Assembly (NCBI RefSeq): GCF_000521785.1
Contig: NZ_JALZ01000004.1
Span: 164,015-228,014 of the forward strand
Origin: Roseivivax halodurans JCM 10272
GTDB taxonomy: Bacteria > Pseudomonadota > Alphaproteobacteria > Rhodobacterales > Rhodobacteraceae
Reading direction: 5' to 3'
DNA: 64,000 bases
Positions 55,336 through 63,638 of the stretch are shown piece by piece; within the stretch, counting starts at the first letter, position 1; the number at the start of each line of letters is the position of its first letter. Under the pieces are notes generated by a model. The model worked only from the letters and a program-made list of their open reading frames with translations, was not told where the DNA came from and did not search any database. Made by a program: the position numbers and the translations under genes.

Positions 55336-55485
55336 GGCGTGCGGGCGTGACCTGATGGCACAGGCCGCGAGAGGGTCCCGCGATGCAGCTTGCCGAGAAA
55401 CGCAACTCCTCTAAGACAAGAGCAGAAACCGGCGGGGTCATTCCACCGTGGCTGATGCCGGACAGAACAGGGAAAGCAAGACCAG

Positions 55486-56694
55486 ATGATCCGGACAGAC
55501 ACCGCCGGCGAGGCAGGCCTGCCACGATACTTCCCGCAGGTCTTCGCCGCAGCGAAGACCATGAACAGGGGCCGCGCGGACTTCGTGCTCGAGGACGGCC
55601 GGGTCTTCCGGGCGGAAGGTCGCGCACCGGGACCGGTCGCCGAGCTGCACATCCACAATCCCGACCTTTTCGGCCGGCTCATCCGCGAAGGGTATCTCGG
55701 CTTCTCGGAGGCCTATCTCGAGGGATGGTGGTCGACGCCGGATCTGATGGCGTTCATGGATCTCATGCATGCCGACAACGACGAGCTCTATGACGGGTTC
55801 GCAGGCATGGGTCTCGTGCGGGCCTTCGAGCGTCTGCGCTTCTGGCTGCAGGCCAATTCCAAGCGTCAGGCCAGACGCAACATCGCGCATCATTACGACC
55901 TCGGGAACGATTTCTACAAGCTCTGGCTCGACGACACGATGACCTATTCCTCGGCTCTGTTCGAGACCGGGCAGGAGAGCCTCGAGAAGGCCCAGACTGC
56001 AAAATACGCCAGCATGGTCGACCAGATGGGGGCCTCCGCCGGCGATCACGTGCTCGAGATCGGCTGCGGCTGGGGTGGCTTTGCCGAATACGCCGCAAAG
56101 GAACGCGGGCTCAGGGTCACCGGCCTCACGATCAGCCGCGAGCAATACCACTACACGCGCGAGCGGATCGCGCGGGCAGGGCTATCGGACCGCGTCGAGG
56201 TCAAGCTGCAGGATTACCGCGACGAGCGGGGCGCCTATGACGGCATCGCCTCCATCGAGATGTTCGAGGCGGTCGGGGAGCGCTACTGGCCGGTCTTCTT
56301 TGACACGCTGCGCGACCGGCTGAAACCCGGCGCGAACGCGACGCTCCAGATCATCACGGTGAAGCATTCCCGCTGGGAGATGTACCGCCGGAGCGTCGAC
56401 TTCATCCAGAAATACATCTTTCCGGGCGGCATGCTGCCATCGCCGGTGGTGCTGCGCGACGAGGTGCGCCGGGCCGGGCTCGACGTCACGGGGTCGATGG
56501 AATTCGGTCAGTCCTACAGCCAGACGCTGCGTCGCTGGCACGACACGTTCAACGAAAAATGGGAGAATGTGTCTCAACTGGGCTTTGACGACCGCTTCCG
56601 CAGGATGTGGAACTTCTACCTGACCTCCTGCGCCGCGACCTTCTCGAGCGGCAATTGCGACGTCACCCAGATCACAGTGACACGACCGAGCTAG
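55486..56694 (+). CDS. cfa: Cyclopropane-fatty-acyl-phospholipid synthase family protein
   Basis: A 402-residue SAM-dependent methyltransferase that methylates unsaturated phospholipid acyl chains. HHYDLGNDFYKLWLDDTMTYSSALF is the family hallmark near residue 130. The SAM motif VLEIGCGWGGFAEYAA is near 188, followed by SIEMFEAVGERYW and FPGGMLPSP. The N-terminal 120 residues form the lipid-binding domain. A TTGCCG-16-TAAGAC pair (55390-55417) could be a promoter. It is adjacent to photolyase upstream and trgA 7 bases downstream, so it is cotranscribed with trgAB. Formation of cyclopropane or furan fatty acids is possible. Confidence 0.92.
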   Translation: MIRTDTAGEAGLPRYFPQVFAAAKTMNRGRADFVLEDGRVFRAEGRAPGPVAELHIHNPDLFGRLIREGYLGFSEAYLEGWWSTPDLMAFMDLMHADNDELYDGFAGMGLVRAFERLRFWLQANSKRQARRNIAHHYDLGNDFYKLWLDDTMTYSSALFETGQESLEKAQTAKYASMVDQMGASAGDHVLEIGCGWGGFAEYAAKERGLRVTGLTISREQYHYTRERIARAGLSDRVEVKLQDYRDERGAYDGIASIEMFEAVGERYWPVFFDTLRDRLKPGANATLQIITVKHSRWEMYRRSVDFIQKYIFPGGMLPSPVVLRDEVRRAGLDVTGSMEFGQSYSQTLRRWHDTFNEKWENVSQLGFDDRFRRMWNFYLTSCAATFSSGNCDVTQITVTRPS

Positions 56695-56701
56695 CGCCAC
56701 C

Positions 56702-57142
56702 ATGCCCACCGCCGCCAAACTGTTCTCGGGTCTCGGTCTGGCGGTCCTGGCCTTCATCGTCTCGGAGATGGTCAAGCCGCTCGTGCCGGACCGCACGCAG
56801 TTCGGGCATTTCTCGCTCTGGCATGCGGGGATAGGGTTTCTCTGTGGCTGGATCGTCGTCGGACCCCGCGCCGGCCGCGGGCTCGGCGCCGCGATCTCGA
56901 ACGGGATCACCGGAGTTGCGGCGGCGGTCGTCTGGTGTCTCGCGCTGCAGGCGGGCAACCGGATGGTCGTGCGCGCCTTCGACCGGCGCTACGATTCGAT
57001 ACTCGAGGCCATCGCCAACGGCTTCGAGCTGATTGCCGAATACGCACGGGTCCTGGTGGACGGACAGATCGTCGCGACCCTGCTGGTCGGTGCCGTTCTC
57101 GTGGGTTACCTGTCCGAGGCCACTGCCCGACGCTGGAGATGA
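56702..57142 (+). CDS. trgA: TrgA family membrane protein (tellurite resistance)
   Basis: A 146-residue protein with four predicted helices (LGLAVLAFIVSEMV, WHAGIGFLCGWIVVGP, GITGVAAAVVWCLALQAG and VATLLVGAVLVGYLS). It matches the TrgA family described in Rhodobacter sphaeroides tellurite resistance, opening PTAAKLFSGLG...FIVSEMVKPL. Mechanism is unknown. It begins 7 bases after cfa and is followed 6 bases later by trgB, then by cysK, the same set linked to high-level tellurite resistance. The family assignment is by pattern recognition. Confidence 0.75.
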   Translation: MPTAAKLFSGLGLAVLAFIVSEMVKPLVPDRTQFGHFSLWHAGIGFLCGWIVVGPRAGRGLGAAISNGITGVAAAVVWCLALQAGNRMVVRAFDRRYDSILEAIANGFELIAEYARVLVDGQIVATLLVGAVLVGYLSEATARRWR

Positions 57143-57148
57143 CCCTTC

Positions 57149-58267
57149 GTGACTTCGCTGTTCGTTTTCGGGACGCTCCGCCACGTCCCGCTGCTGGCCC
57201 GCGTGCTGGGCCGACCCGAGGACGGGATCGACGCCGTTCCCGCGACCTGCGCGGATCACCGCGCCATGACCGCCGAGGGAGAGGAGTTTCCGATCCTCCT
57301 CCCCGCGGCCGGCGAGGTGGCGCCCGGCCTTCTTCTGCCGAACCTCTCGGAAAACGATGTCGCCCGGATAGATCACTACGAGGGCGTTTACGGATACGCG
57401 CTCGAGCCGGTGAGGGTGGGGACCGAAGCCGGCCCGGCCGATGCGCAAGTTTACCGGCCCACGGATAGTCTTTGGCAGCCGGGGGATCCGTGGGACTTCG
57501 AGACGTGGAGAGCGCGGTGGGGCGAGATCACGACCCTTGCCGCAGACGAGGCGATGGCGAGCTTCCGCACCGATCAGCCGGGCGCTCCGCGCTTCGCCCG
57601 CATGGCGCGGGCGTGGTCGCAGCTTCTGGCGCGGCAAGGCGCGCCGCGCGATCTGCGTGCCAGGCTCGGGATGGAGGCTGTCGACGGCCCGCGCTGGATG
57701 CCAGGTTTCGAGGGCTTCTTCCGTCTGCGCCGCTTCGCGCTGTCGCATCGTACCTTCTCGGGTGGCGAAAGCCCGCGCGTCGAACGCGAAGGCTTCGCCG
57801 CCTTCGATGCGGCCCTCGTCCTGCCCTACGATCCGGAGCGCGACTCCCTGCTCGTCATCGAACAGCTGCGCTACGGTCCGATCCTGCGCGGCGATCCCTT
57901 CCCTTGGGTGCTCGAGCCGGTGGCGGGGCTTGTCGATCCCGGTGAGGATCCGGTCGATACTGCTCGCCGCGAGGCGGTGGAGGAGGCGCATCTGCATCTC
58001 GGGCGCCTCGAGAAGATGCTCGGCGTCTATGCCTCTCCGGGATACAGCAGCGAGTTCTTCCACTGCTTCCTCGGCATTGCGGATCTTTCGGGGCAGGACG
58101 GCACGCTCGGTGGCGCCGAGGAGGAGAACGAGGACATCCGCAGCCATGTCATCACCTTCGACCGGGCCATGGAACTGATCGCCACGGGCGAGATAAATGC
58201 CGGACCTCTCGCGATGATGATCTACTGGCTGGGCATGAACCGGGACCGCCTGCGCGCCTTGTCTTGA
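57149..58267 (+). CDS. trgB: TrgB-like Nudix hydrolase with N-terminal AIG2-like domain
   Basis: A 372-residue two-domain protein. Residues 1-95 (LFVFGTLRHVPLLARVLGR, then IDHYEGVYGYALEPV) look like the gamma-glutamylcyclotransferase/AIG2 fold. Residues 190-372 are a Nudix domain of the ADP-ribose pyrophosphatase type. It has the box GLVDPGEDPVDTARREAVEEA near residue 272, where the usual Gly after EE is His. GTG is the start, 6 bases after the trgA stop. R. sphaeroides TrgB has a comparable role in tellurite resistance. It would hydrolyse ADP-ribose or related nucleotides. Confidence 0.82.
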   Translation: MTSLFVFGTLRHVPLLARVLGRPEDGIDAVPATCADHRAMTAEGEEFPILLPAAGEVAPGLLLPNLSENDVARIDHYEGVYGYALEPVRVGTEAGPADAQVYRPTDSLWQPGDPWDFETWRARWGEITTLAADEAMASFRTDQPGAPRFARMARAWSQLLARQGAPRDLRARLGMEAVDGPRWMPGFEGFFRLRRFALSHRTFSGGESPRVEREGFAAFDAALVLPYDPERDSLLVIEQLRYGPILRGDPFPWVLEPVAGLVDPGEDPVDTARREAVEEAHLHLGRLEKMLGVYASPGYSSEFFHCFLGIADLSGQDGTLGGAEEENEDIRSHVITFDRAMELIATGEINAGPLAMMIYWLGMNRDRLRALS

Positions 58268-58322
58268 GGAATCCGGACCACCGACCTACACCCTTCGGAC
58301 AAAGACGTTCAGGAGGGCGCTC

Positions 58323-59351
58323 ATGCGCATCGCGACAGACCTCGCCGACTCGGTCGGCCAAACGCCACTGATCCGGCTGCGCAAGGCCTCCGAGCTCACC
58401 GGTTGCGACATCTACGGCAAGGCCGAGTTCATGAACCCCGGCCAGTCGGTCAAGGACCGCGCGGCGCTCTACATCATTCGCGATGCGGTCGAGAAGGGCC
58501 TGCTCGAGCCCGGCGGCACGATCGTCGAGGGCACCGCGGGCAATACCGGCATCGGCCTCGCGCTGGTCGGCACGTCCATGGGATTCCGCACCGTGATCGT
58601 GATCCCCGAGACGCAGAGCCAGGAAAAGAAGGACATGATCCGGCTCGCCGGCGCCGAGCTCGTACAGGTTCCGGCCGCGCCCTACAAGAATCCCAACAAT
58701 TACGTACGCTATTCGGGCCGGCTCGCCGAGGAGCTGGCCAAGACCGAGAAGCACGGCGCGATCTGGGCCAACCAGTTCGACAACGTGGCGAACCGTCAGG
58801 CGCATGTGGAAACGACCGGCCCCGAGATCTGGGAGCAGACCGGCGGCAAGGTCGATGGCTTCATCTGCGCGGCGGGATCGGGCGGCACCATCGCGGGCGT
58901 CGCCGAGGCGCTGCAGCCGAAGGGCGTGAAGGTGGGCCTTGCCGACCCCGAAGGCGCGGGTCTCTACAAGCTCTATACGGGCGAGGAGAACCCCGGGGAC
59001 TCGATCACCGAAGGCATCGGGCAGGGGCGCATCACCGCCAATCTCGAAGGCTTCAAGCCCGACTTCGTCTGCCGCGTCGACGACAAGGAGGCGCTGCCCA
59101 TCGTCTACGACCTCCTCCAGAAAGAGGGGCTCGTCATGGGCGGCTCGACCGGAGTGAATGTGGGGGGCGCCATCCGCATGGCCAAGGAGATGGGGCCGGG
59201 TCACACCATCGTCACCGTGCTCTGCGACTTCGGCAACCGCTACCAGTCCAAGCTCTTCAATCCCGAATTCCTGAAGGGCAAGGGCCTGCCGGTGCCCCCG
59301 TGGCTCGCCTCCGCGCCCGCCTCGATCCCCGGCGTCTTCGAGGACGTGTGA
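58323..59351 (+). CDS. cysK: Cysteine synthase A (O-acetylserine sulfhydrylase)
   Basis: A 342-residue pyridoxal-phosphate enzyme that makes cysteine from O-acetylserine and sulfide. The PLP Lys44 lies in NPGQSVKDRAA. GTAGNTGIGLA, the phosphate-binding GSGGTIAGV, and SITEGIGQG are present. The C-terminus is about 20 residues longer than E. coli CysK. It lies 55 bases after trgB; cysK together with trgAB gives tellurite resistance in R. sphaeroides. Its stop overlaps the GTG start of the MscS gene (GTGA). Confidence 0.94.
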   Translation: MRIATDLADSVGQTPLIRLRKASELTGCDIYGKAEFMNPGQSVKDRAALYIIRDAVEKGLLEPGGTIVEGTAGNTGIGLALVGTSMGFRTVIVIPETQSQEKKDMIRLAGAELVQVPAAPYKNPNNYVRYSGRLAEELAKTEKHGAIWANQFDNVANRQAHVETTGPEIWEQTGGKVDGFICAAGSGGTIAGVAEALQPKGVKVGLADPEGAGLYKLYTGEENPGDSITEGIGQGRITANLEGFKPDFVCRVDDKEALPIVYDLLQKEGLVMGGSTGVNVGGAIRMAKEMGPGHTIVTVLCDFGNRYQSKLFNPEFLKGKGLPVPPWLASAPASIPGVFEDV

Positions 59352-61768
59352 GGGCGACGGTGGCGTTTTTCCGCCGGCTCCTCCTTTCCCTGACCCTGGT
59401 CTGCGCCGCTGCCTCCGCGGCCGCGCAGCAGCAGAACTACGATTACGGCCCGTGGGAGGAAACCGCTCAGCGCGCCGAGAGCGCGCTCGAGCAGGAGGAC
59501 GTCACCGACCAGACCCTCGATCTCCTGCGCGGCCGGATTGCCGAGTTCCGCTCCCAGTTTGGCGCCCTCCGCGACGCCGAGGCCGCGCGCACGCAGACCC
59601 TCCGCTCGCAGCTCGCCGCGCTCGGCGAGCCGCCCGAGAATGGAACCGAGGAAGAGGAAATCTCGAACCGCCGTGCCGAACTCCAGGAGCAGCTCGCCCA
59701 GGCGCGCGCGCCGGGCGTCGCCGCGGAAGAGGCCTTCACCCGTGCCGACGGCCTGATCGGCGAGATCGACCGCCGGCTGCGCGAGCGTCAGGCCGAACGC
59801 ATGCTGTCGCGCGGCCCGCCGCCGGTGAACCCGGTGCATTGGCCCGTGGGCGTGGAGGCGCTGCTCGAGTCGGTGTCGAGGACGCTCACGCCCCCGGATG
59901 AGGCGTGGATCAGCGAGGAGGATCGGCAGGCCCTGATCGAGCAACTCCCCGCCATCCTTTCGCTTCTGGCCCTCGGCATCTTGCTCCTGCTGCGCGGCGG
60001 ACGCTGGGCCGAGATCGGTGTCTCCTGGCTGCGGCGGCAGACGCGTCCGGGCTCGGGCGTCTGGAGGTTCGTGCTGTCGCTCGGCGAGATCTTCCTGCCC
60101 ATCGGCGGCATCCTCGCCATCGTCGCCGCTGCGGAGGCCTCCGGCATCCTGTCCGAACGGTCGCTGCAGCTTCTCTACGGCGTTCCGATCTGGCTCGGCA
60201 TCTTCTTCTACGTCCGCTGGCTGGCGATGCAGACCTTCTCGCCCGACGATGACGTGGCGACGCTTCCCATCGGCCGCCCGCGCCGGCGCGAGGCGCGCTA
60301 TTTCTTCCTCGGTCTCGCCGTCCTTCTGGTCCTGCGGCGGCTGCACCTGGCCCTGGCCGAACTCGACGATTACTCGATGGCCGCGGCCAACGTGATCGAT
60401 TTCCCCATCGTCGTCATTTCGGGGATCCTGCTCTTCCGCCTCGGCCAGATCTTCATGAACGCCGAAGCCGTGGACAGCGACGAGACCGGCCCGCAGCCCG
60501 ACGGGATCCTCTTCCGCATCCGCGTGGCCCGTGTCCTCGGACGCGCGATGCTCGTGGTCGGGGCGGTAGCGCCGATCTTCGCGGCTGCGGGCTTCTCCAA
60601 CCTCTCCGAGGCGCTGCTTTATCCCGCGATAAGGACGCTGATGCTCTTCGGCACGATCCTCGTCGTGCAGCGCTTCATCGGCGATCTCTACGCACTTCTC
60701 ACGGGGCGCTCGGTCACCGAGACCAACACGCTCATTCCCGTCGTTGCCGGCTTCCTCCTCAGTCTCGTCGCGCTTCCGGCGCTGGCGCTCATCTGGGGCG
60801 CGCGCACGACCGATCTGACCGAGCTCTGGGCTGCGTTCACCGCCGGCTTCACGCTCGGCGGCACCCGCATTTCGCCGACGAACATGCTGACCTTCCTGCT
60901 GGTCTTCGCGGTCGGCTTCGGGATTACGCGGCTTCTGCAAGGTGGGCTTCGTAGCGCGGTCCTGCCGAAGACCCGGATCGATCTCGGTGGCCGCAACGCG
61001 ATCGTCTCTGGCATCGGCTATATGGGCGTTCTGCTGGCGGCGCTGGCGGCGTTCGGCGTCGCCGGGATCGACCTCTCCTCGCTGGCGCTCGTCGCCGGTG
61101 CGCTCTCGGTCGGCATCGGCTTCGGCCTGCAGAACATCGTGCAGAACTTCGTCTCGGGCATCATCCTGCTGATCGAACGCCCGATCGGCGAGGGCGACTG
61201 GATCGAGGTCAACGGCACGCACGGCTTCGTCAAGGACATCTCGGTCCGCTCGACCCGGATCGAGACCTTCGACATGTTCGACGTGATCGTGCCGAACGGC
61301 GATTTCATCTCCGGGACGGTCACCAACTACACCCGGGGCAAGACCATCGGCCGCCTGATCGTACCGATCTCGGTCGCCTACGGCACGGATACCCGCCAGG
61401 TCGAGCGCATCCTGATGTCGATCGCCCGGGAGCATCCCTTCGTTCTGATGAACCCCGAGCCGTTCATCTACTTCGTGGGCTACGAGAATTCCGCGCTGAA
61501 CTTCGAGATCCGAGTGTTCCTTGTCGACGTGCTCGAAATCCTCGTGGTGAGGACCGAGATGAACCACCAGATCGCCGAGCGCTTCGCGGCCGAGGGCATC
61601 GAGATTCCCTTCCCGCAGCGCGACATCTGGTTCCGCAATCCCGAGACGATCGTCGGAAGCGGCGAGAGCAGGCACCGCTCCTTCGCCGGGGAGGGGCAGG
61701 GGGTGCGCGACATGCCGTCGGGCTCGCGCCGGAGCGGCCCCGGCAGCGGCGGCGACGCGGACATCTGA
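59348..61768 (+). CDS. Large mechanosensitive channel, MscS family with DUF3772 domain
   Basis: An 806-residue inner-membrane channel that releases solutes on hypo-osmotic shock. Residues 1-22 are a signal peptide ending in AAAQQQ. A periplasmic Glu/Arg-rich coiled coil (about 25-150, DUF3772-like) and about ten membrane helices follow. The MscS core is [29 protein letters not shown] near residue 595, with [22 protein letters not shown] next in the beta domain. GTG 59348 overlaps the cysK stop; the longer upstream frame is antisense-like shadow inside cysK. The C-terminal tail is Gly/Ser-rich. A second GTG four codons later is possible. Confidence 0.9.
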   Translation: MRATVAFFRRLLLSLTLVCAAASAAAQQQNYDYGPWEETAQRAESALEQEDVTDQTLDLLRGRIAEFRSQFGALRDAEAARTQTLRSQLAALGEPPENGTEEEEISNRRAELQEQLAQARAPGVAAEEAFTRADGLIGEIDRRLRERQAERMLSRGPPPVNPVHWPVGVEALLESVSRTLTPPDEAWISEEDRQALIEQLPAILSLLALGILLLLRGGRWAEIGVSWLRRQTRPGSGVWRFVLSLGEIFLPIGGILAIVAAAEASGILSERSLQLLYGVPIWLGIFFYVRWLAMQTFSPDDDVATLPIGRPRRREARYFFLGLAVLLVLRRLHLALAELDDYSMAAANVIDFPIVVISGILLFRLGQIFMNAEAVDSDETGPQPDGILFRIRVARVLGRAMLVVGAVAPIFAAAGFSNLSEALLYPAIRTLMLFGTILVVQRFIGDLYALLTGRSVTETNTLIPVVAGFLLSLVALPALALIWGARTTDLTELWAAFTAGFTLGGTRISPTNMLTFLLVFAVGFGITRLLQGGLRSAVLPKTRIDLGGRNAIVSGIGYMGVLLAALAAFGVAGIDLSSLALVAGALSVGIGFGLQNIVQNFVSGIILLIERPIGEGDWIEVNGTHGFVKDISVRSTRIETFDMFDVIVPNGDFISGTVTNYTRGKTIGRLIVPISVAYGTDTRQVERILMSIAREHPFVLMNPEPFIYFVGYENSALNFEIRVFLVDVLEILVVRTEMNHQIAERFAAEGIEIPFPQRDIWFRNPETIVGSGESRHRSFAGEGQGVRDMPSGSRRSGPGSGGDADI

Positions 61769-61857
61769 GCCGCGCGGCACTTCCGCCGCGTCCGCGCCGC
61801 CGCTTTCGCAGGTTATCCGCTTGCATCCCCCTGCCTGCATCCATTAGGACCACCCGC

Positions 61858-61947
61858 GGAGAGGTGGCCGAGTGGTCGAAGGCGCACGCCTGGAAAGTGT
61901 GTAGGCGGGAAACCGTCTCGAGGGTTCGAATCCCTTCCTCTCCGCCA
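61858..61947 (+). tRNA. tRNA-Ser (anticodon GGA)
   Basis: A 90-nt class II tRNA with acceptor stem GGAGAGG paired with CCTCTCC, discriminator G and encoded CCA. The anticodon stem is CACGC/GTGTG with loop CTGGAAA, giving GGA at 61892-61894, which reads TCC and TCT. A long variable arm and the T loop TTCGAAT are present. The T-rich terminator lies 25 bases downstream. The gene sits at the edge of decayed accessory DNA. Confidence 0.96.
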
Positions 61948-61971
61948 CATTCAAATGCGGAATCCGCCTAA

Positions 61972-61994
61972 GGGCCCCGATCGGGGGCTTTTTT
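61972..61994 (+). terminator. Terminator after tRNA-Ser
   Basis: GGGCCCCGATCGGGGGC followed by six T. The core CCCCGATCGGGG is self-complementary. It probably ends the tRNA-Ser transcript. Confidence 0.7.
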
Positions 61995-62345
61995 CTTCTG
62001 CATTCAAAGGGCGTTGGCAGGGCCACCCGCCCCTCGGAGACTGGGCGCTTGACGCAGGATGGGTCTCCGAATGCCCCGCGTCTCTCTTTGAACGCCCCTC
62101 GACGGCCACGGGACGGCGTAAAACATCCTCGCATTTGCAGTGCGTTGCCGTGTTCATGGGTTCGTCCCGTGCGCGAGATAATCCGGTGACGGAGACCGAC
62201 ACGAAGGCGCAGGGCGGTCAGAGGGACGGCTCCGTGGCGGCCGATCACCAGGCCTTGGCGCTGGTGCATGGGGCCGGCGACATCAGCGAAATCCCTGCCG
62301 GTAGTCTCTGATGACAAACAGACTTCGCGCCCATAGCCTGGCGCA
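61995..62345. other. 351-base stretch with no recognisable gene
   Basis: Between the tRNA-Ser terminator and the remnant start of the DUF3883 gene I see no plausible protein, RNA or repeat copy of the tRNA 3' end. The frame open on the plus strand (61955-62311) has no ribosome site or recognisable motif. Confidence 0.5.
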
Positions 62346-62405
62346 ATGTCGAACGGGCCCTAGACGGATGAAGAGAACGACCTGATCGTCGCGGATTACT
62401 TCGCG

Positions 62406-63182
62406 ATGCTGGCCGACGACGTCTCCGGGCGGCCCTACAAGAAGGCCGAGCATCGCCGCGCACTTCTGCCGCTGCTGAACGACCGGTCCGAGGGGTTCGT
62501 CGAGTTCAAGCACCAGAATATCAGCGCGGTGCTGAAGGGGCTCGGCGAGGACTGGATCCCCGGTTACAAGCCCGCGTTCAACTTCCAGATGACCCTGGTG
62601 GATGCCGTGGCGCGGTGGCTGGCGCTGAACCCGGCCTGGCTCGGGCGCCAATCTGGCCTGCACCCCGCACGCGGTTTGCGCGAGGCGGCCCAGATCTGGA
62701 TCGGTCCGCCGCCGACGCTGTCGAACCAGCCGCCTCCGCAGGAACTGGACCAGATGCTGCACATCGCCCGCAAGTTCGACGTGGCGGGCCGGGACGAGCG
62801 CAACCGGGCCCTCGGCCGCGCAGGCGAGGAGCGCGTCCTGGCGCATGAGCACGCGGTCCTGCGGATGGCAGGACGGGACGATCTGGCGCGCAAGGTGCGG
62901 TGGGTGTCGGAGGAGGATGGCGATGGTGCGGGCTACGACATCGCGAGTTTCGCCCCGGACGGTCTGGCCCGGCTGATCGAGGTCAAGACGACGAACGGCT
63001 GGGAGCGCACGCCCTTCCACATTACCCGCAACGAACTGGCCGTGGCCGAGGAACGCCGGTCCGAATGGCGTCTGTTCCGGCTCTGGAACTTCGCGCGCGA
63101 GCCGAAGGCGTTCGAGCTGCACCCGCCGCTCGACGCCCACGTCTCACTGACCGCGACGACGTTTCAGGCGAGCTTTCATTGA
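62406..63182 (+). CDS. DUF3883 nuclease-like protein, N-terminus interrupted by an amber stop
   Basis: The frame encodes 258 residues from ATG 62406. A PD-(D/E)XK-like nuclease core is visible: DIASFAPDGLARLIEVKTTNGWERTPFHITRNEL (Asp...Glu-x-Lys). The N-terminal block VEFKHQNISAVLKGLGEDWIPGYKPAFNFQMTLVDAVARWL is the region I know as the N-terminal part of DUF3883 proteins. Upstream in the same frame, ATG 62346 gives MSNGP, then TAG at 62361, then TDEENDLIVADYFAMLADD. The family has Trp where TAG stands, so a TGG-to-TAG nonsense change is likely. Reinitiation at 62406, or an RNA or read-level explanation, remains possible. Function may be DNA cleavage; it is probably degraded. Confidence 0.7.
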   Translation: MLADDVSGRPYKKAEHRRALLPLLNDRSEGFVEFKHQNISAVLKGLGEDWIPGYKPAFNFQMTLVDAVARWLALNPAWLGRQSGLHPARGLREAAQIWIGPPPTLSNQPPPQELDQMLHIARKFDVAGRDERNRALGRAGEERVLAHEHAVLRMAGRDDLARKVRWVSEEDGDGAGYDIASFAPDGLARLIEVKTTNGWERTPFHITRNELAVAEERRSEWRLFRLWNFAREPKAFELHPPLDAHVSLTATTFQASFH

Positions 63183-63185
63183 GGC

Positions 63186-63547
63186 TCAGTCGAACACCCG
63201 CTCCGGCTGTTCCTGCCACGGCAGGGCCGCGACATCGGTCAGTTTCAATAGGGTCACGGCGGGCGCCTTGCGCTTTTAGACCAGTCGCTTGAATACACCC
63301 GGCGCGAGATAGGCGAGCCGCACCTGGCGGCTGACATGGCGTTCGGCAAGCCCCACTGCTTTCGCCAGATCGGCGACCGTGTTGAATTCGCCAGCCTCCA
63401 TCCGCCGCCGCCAGCCCCACCCCCGGCCGATGGCGCGCAGGATATGCGGATCCTGTGTCCGGTCTTCGCTCGGATCTTCGGGCGACCGTTCTGCTTGCGG
63501 ACCTTGAGTGGAGAGAAGATCTGGATGGACCCTTCGGGTTTCATCAT
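63186..63547 (-). pseudogene. Remnant of a recombinase-associated hypothetical gene
   Basis: On the minus strand, ATG 63547 or 63544 opens MKPEGSIQIFSPLKVRKQNGRPKI. Near 63475-63445 the reading shifts to another frame: QDPHILRAIGRGWGWRRRM, then FNTVADLAKAVGLAERHVSRQ and LAPGVFKRLV. That second frame meets a TAA where the family has a Tyr codon (about 63286), and continues KRKAPAVTLLKLTDVAALPWQEQPERVFD to a proper TGA. I recognise this order as a protein commonly encoded beside site-specific recombinases in alphaproteobacterial mobile DNA. One frameshift and one stop make it a pseudogene. Confidence 0.75.
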
Positions 63548-63638
63548 TCCGCCGCCGCCTTCTTTCGTGGCGCCATTATGTCTCGCTGCCGGACCGGAAA
63601 CTTCTGATCTCGGCCAACGAGACCGACCATCTCCGCGG

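Noticed and set aside
55390..55417. Sigma-E (singlet-oxygen) promoter before cfa
   Set aside because: A TAAGA-like -10 exists, but the TGATCC -35 expected for the R. sphaeroides sigma-E is absent at the right distance.
58403..59347. Upstream extension of the MscS frame through cysK
   Set aside because: It is an alternate frame of cysK; the GTG at 59348 overlapping the cysK stop is followed directly by a signal peptide.
59240..61840. 866-codon minus-strand frame opposite the MscS channel
   Set aside because: Antisense shadow; the plus strand carries the complete channel motifs.
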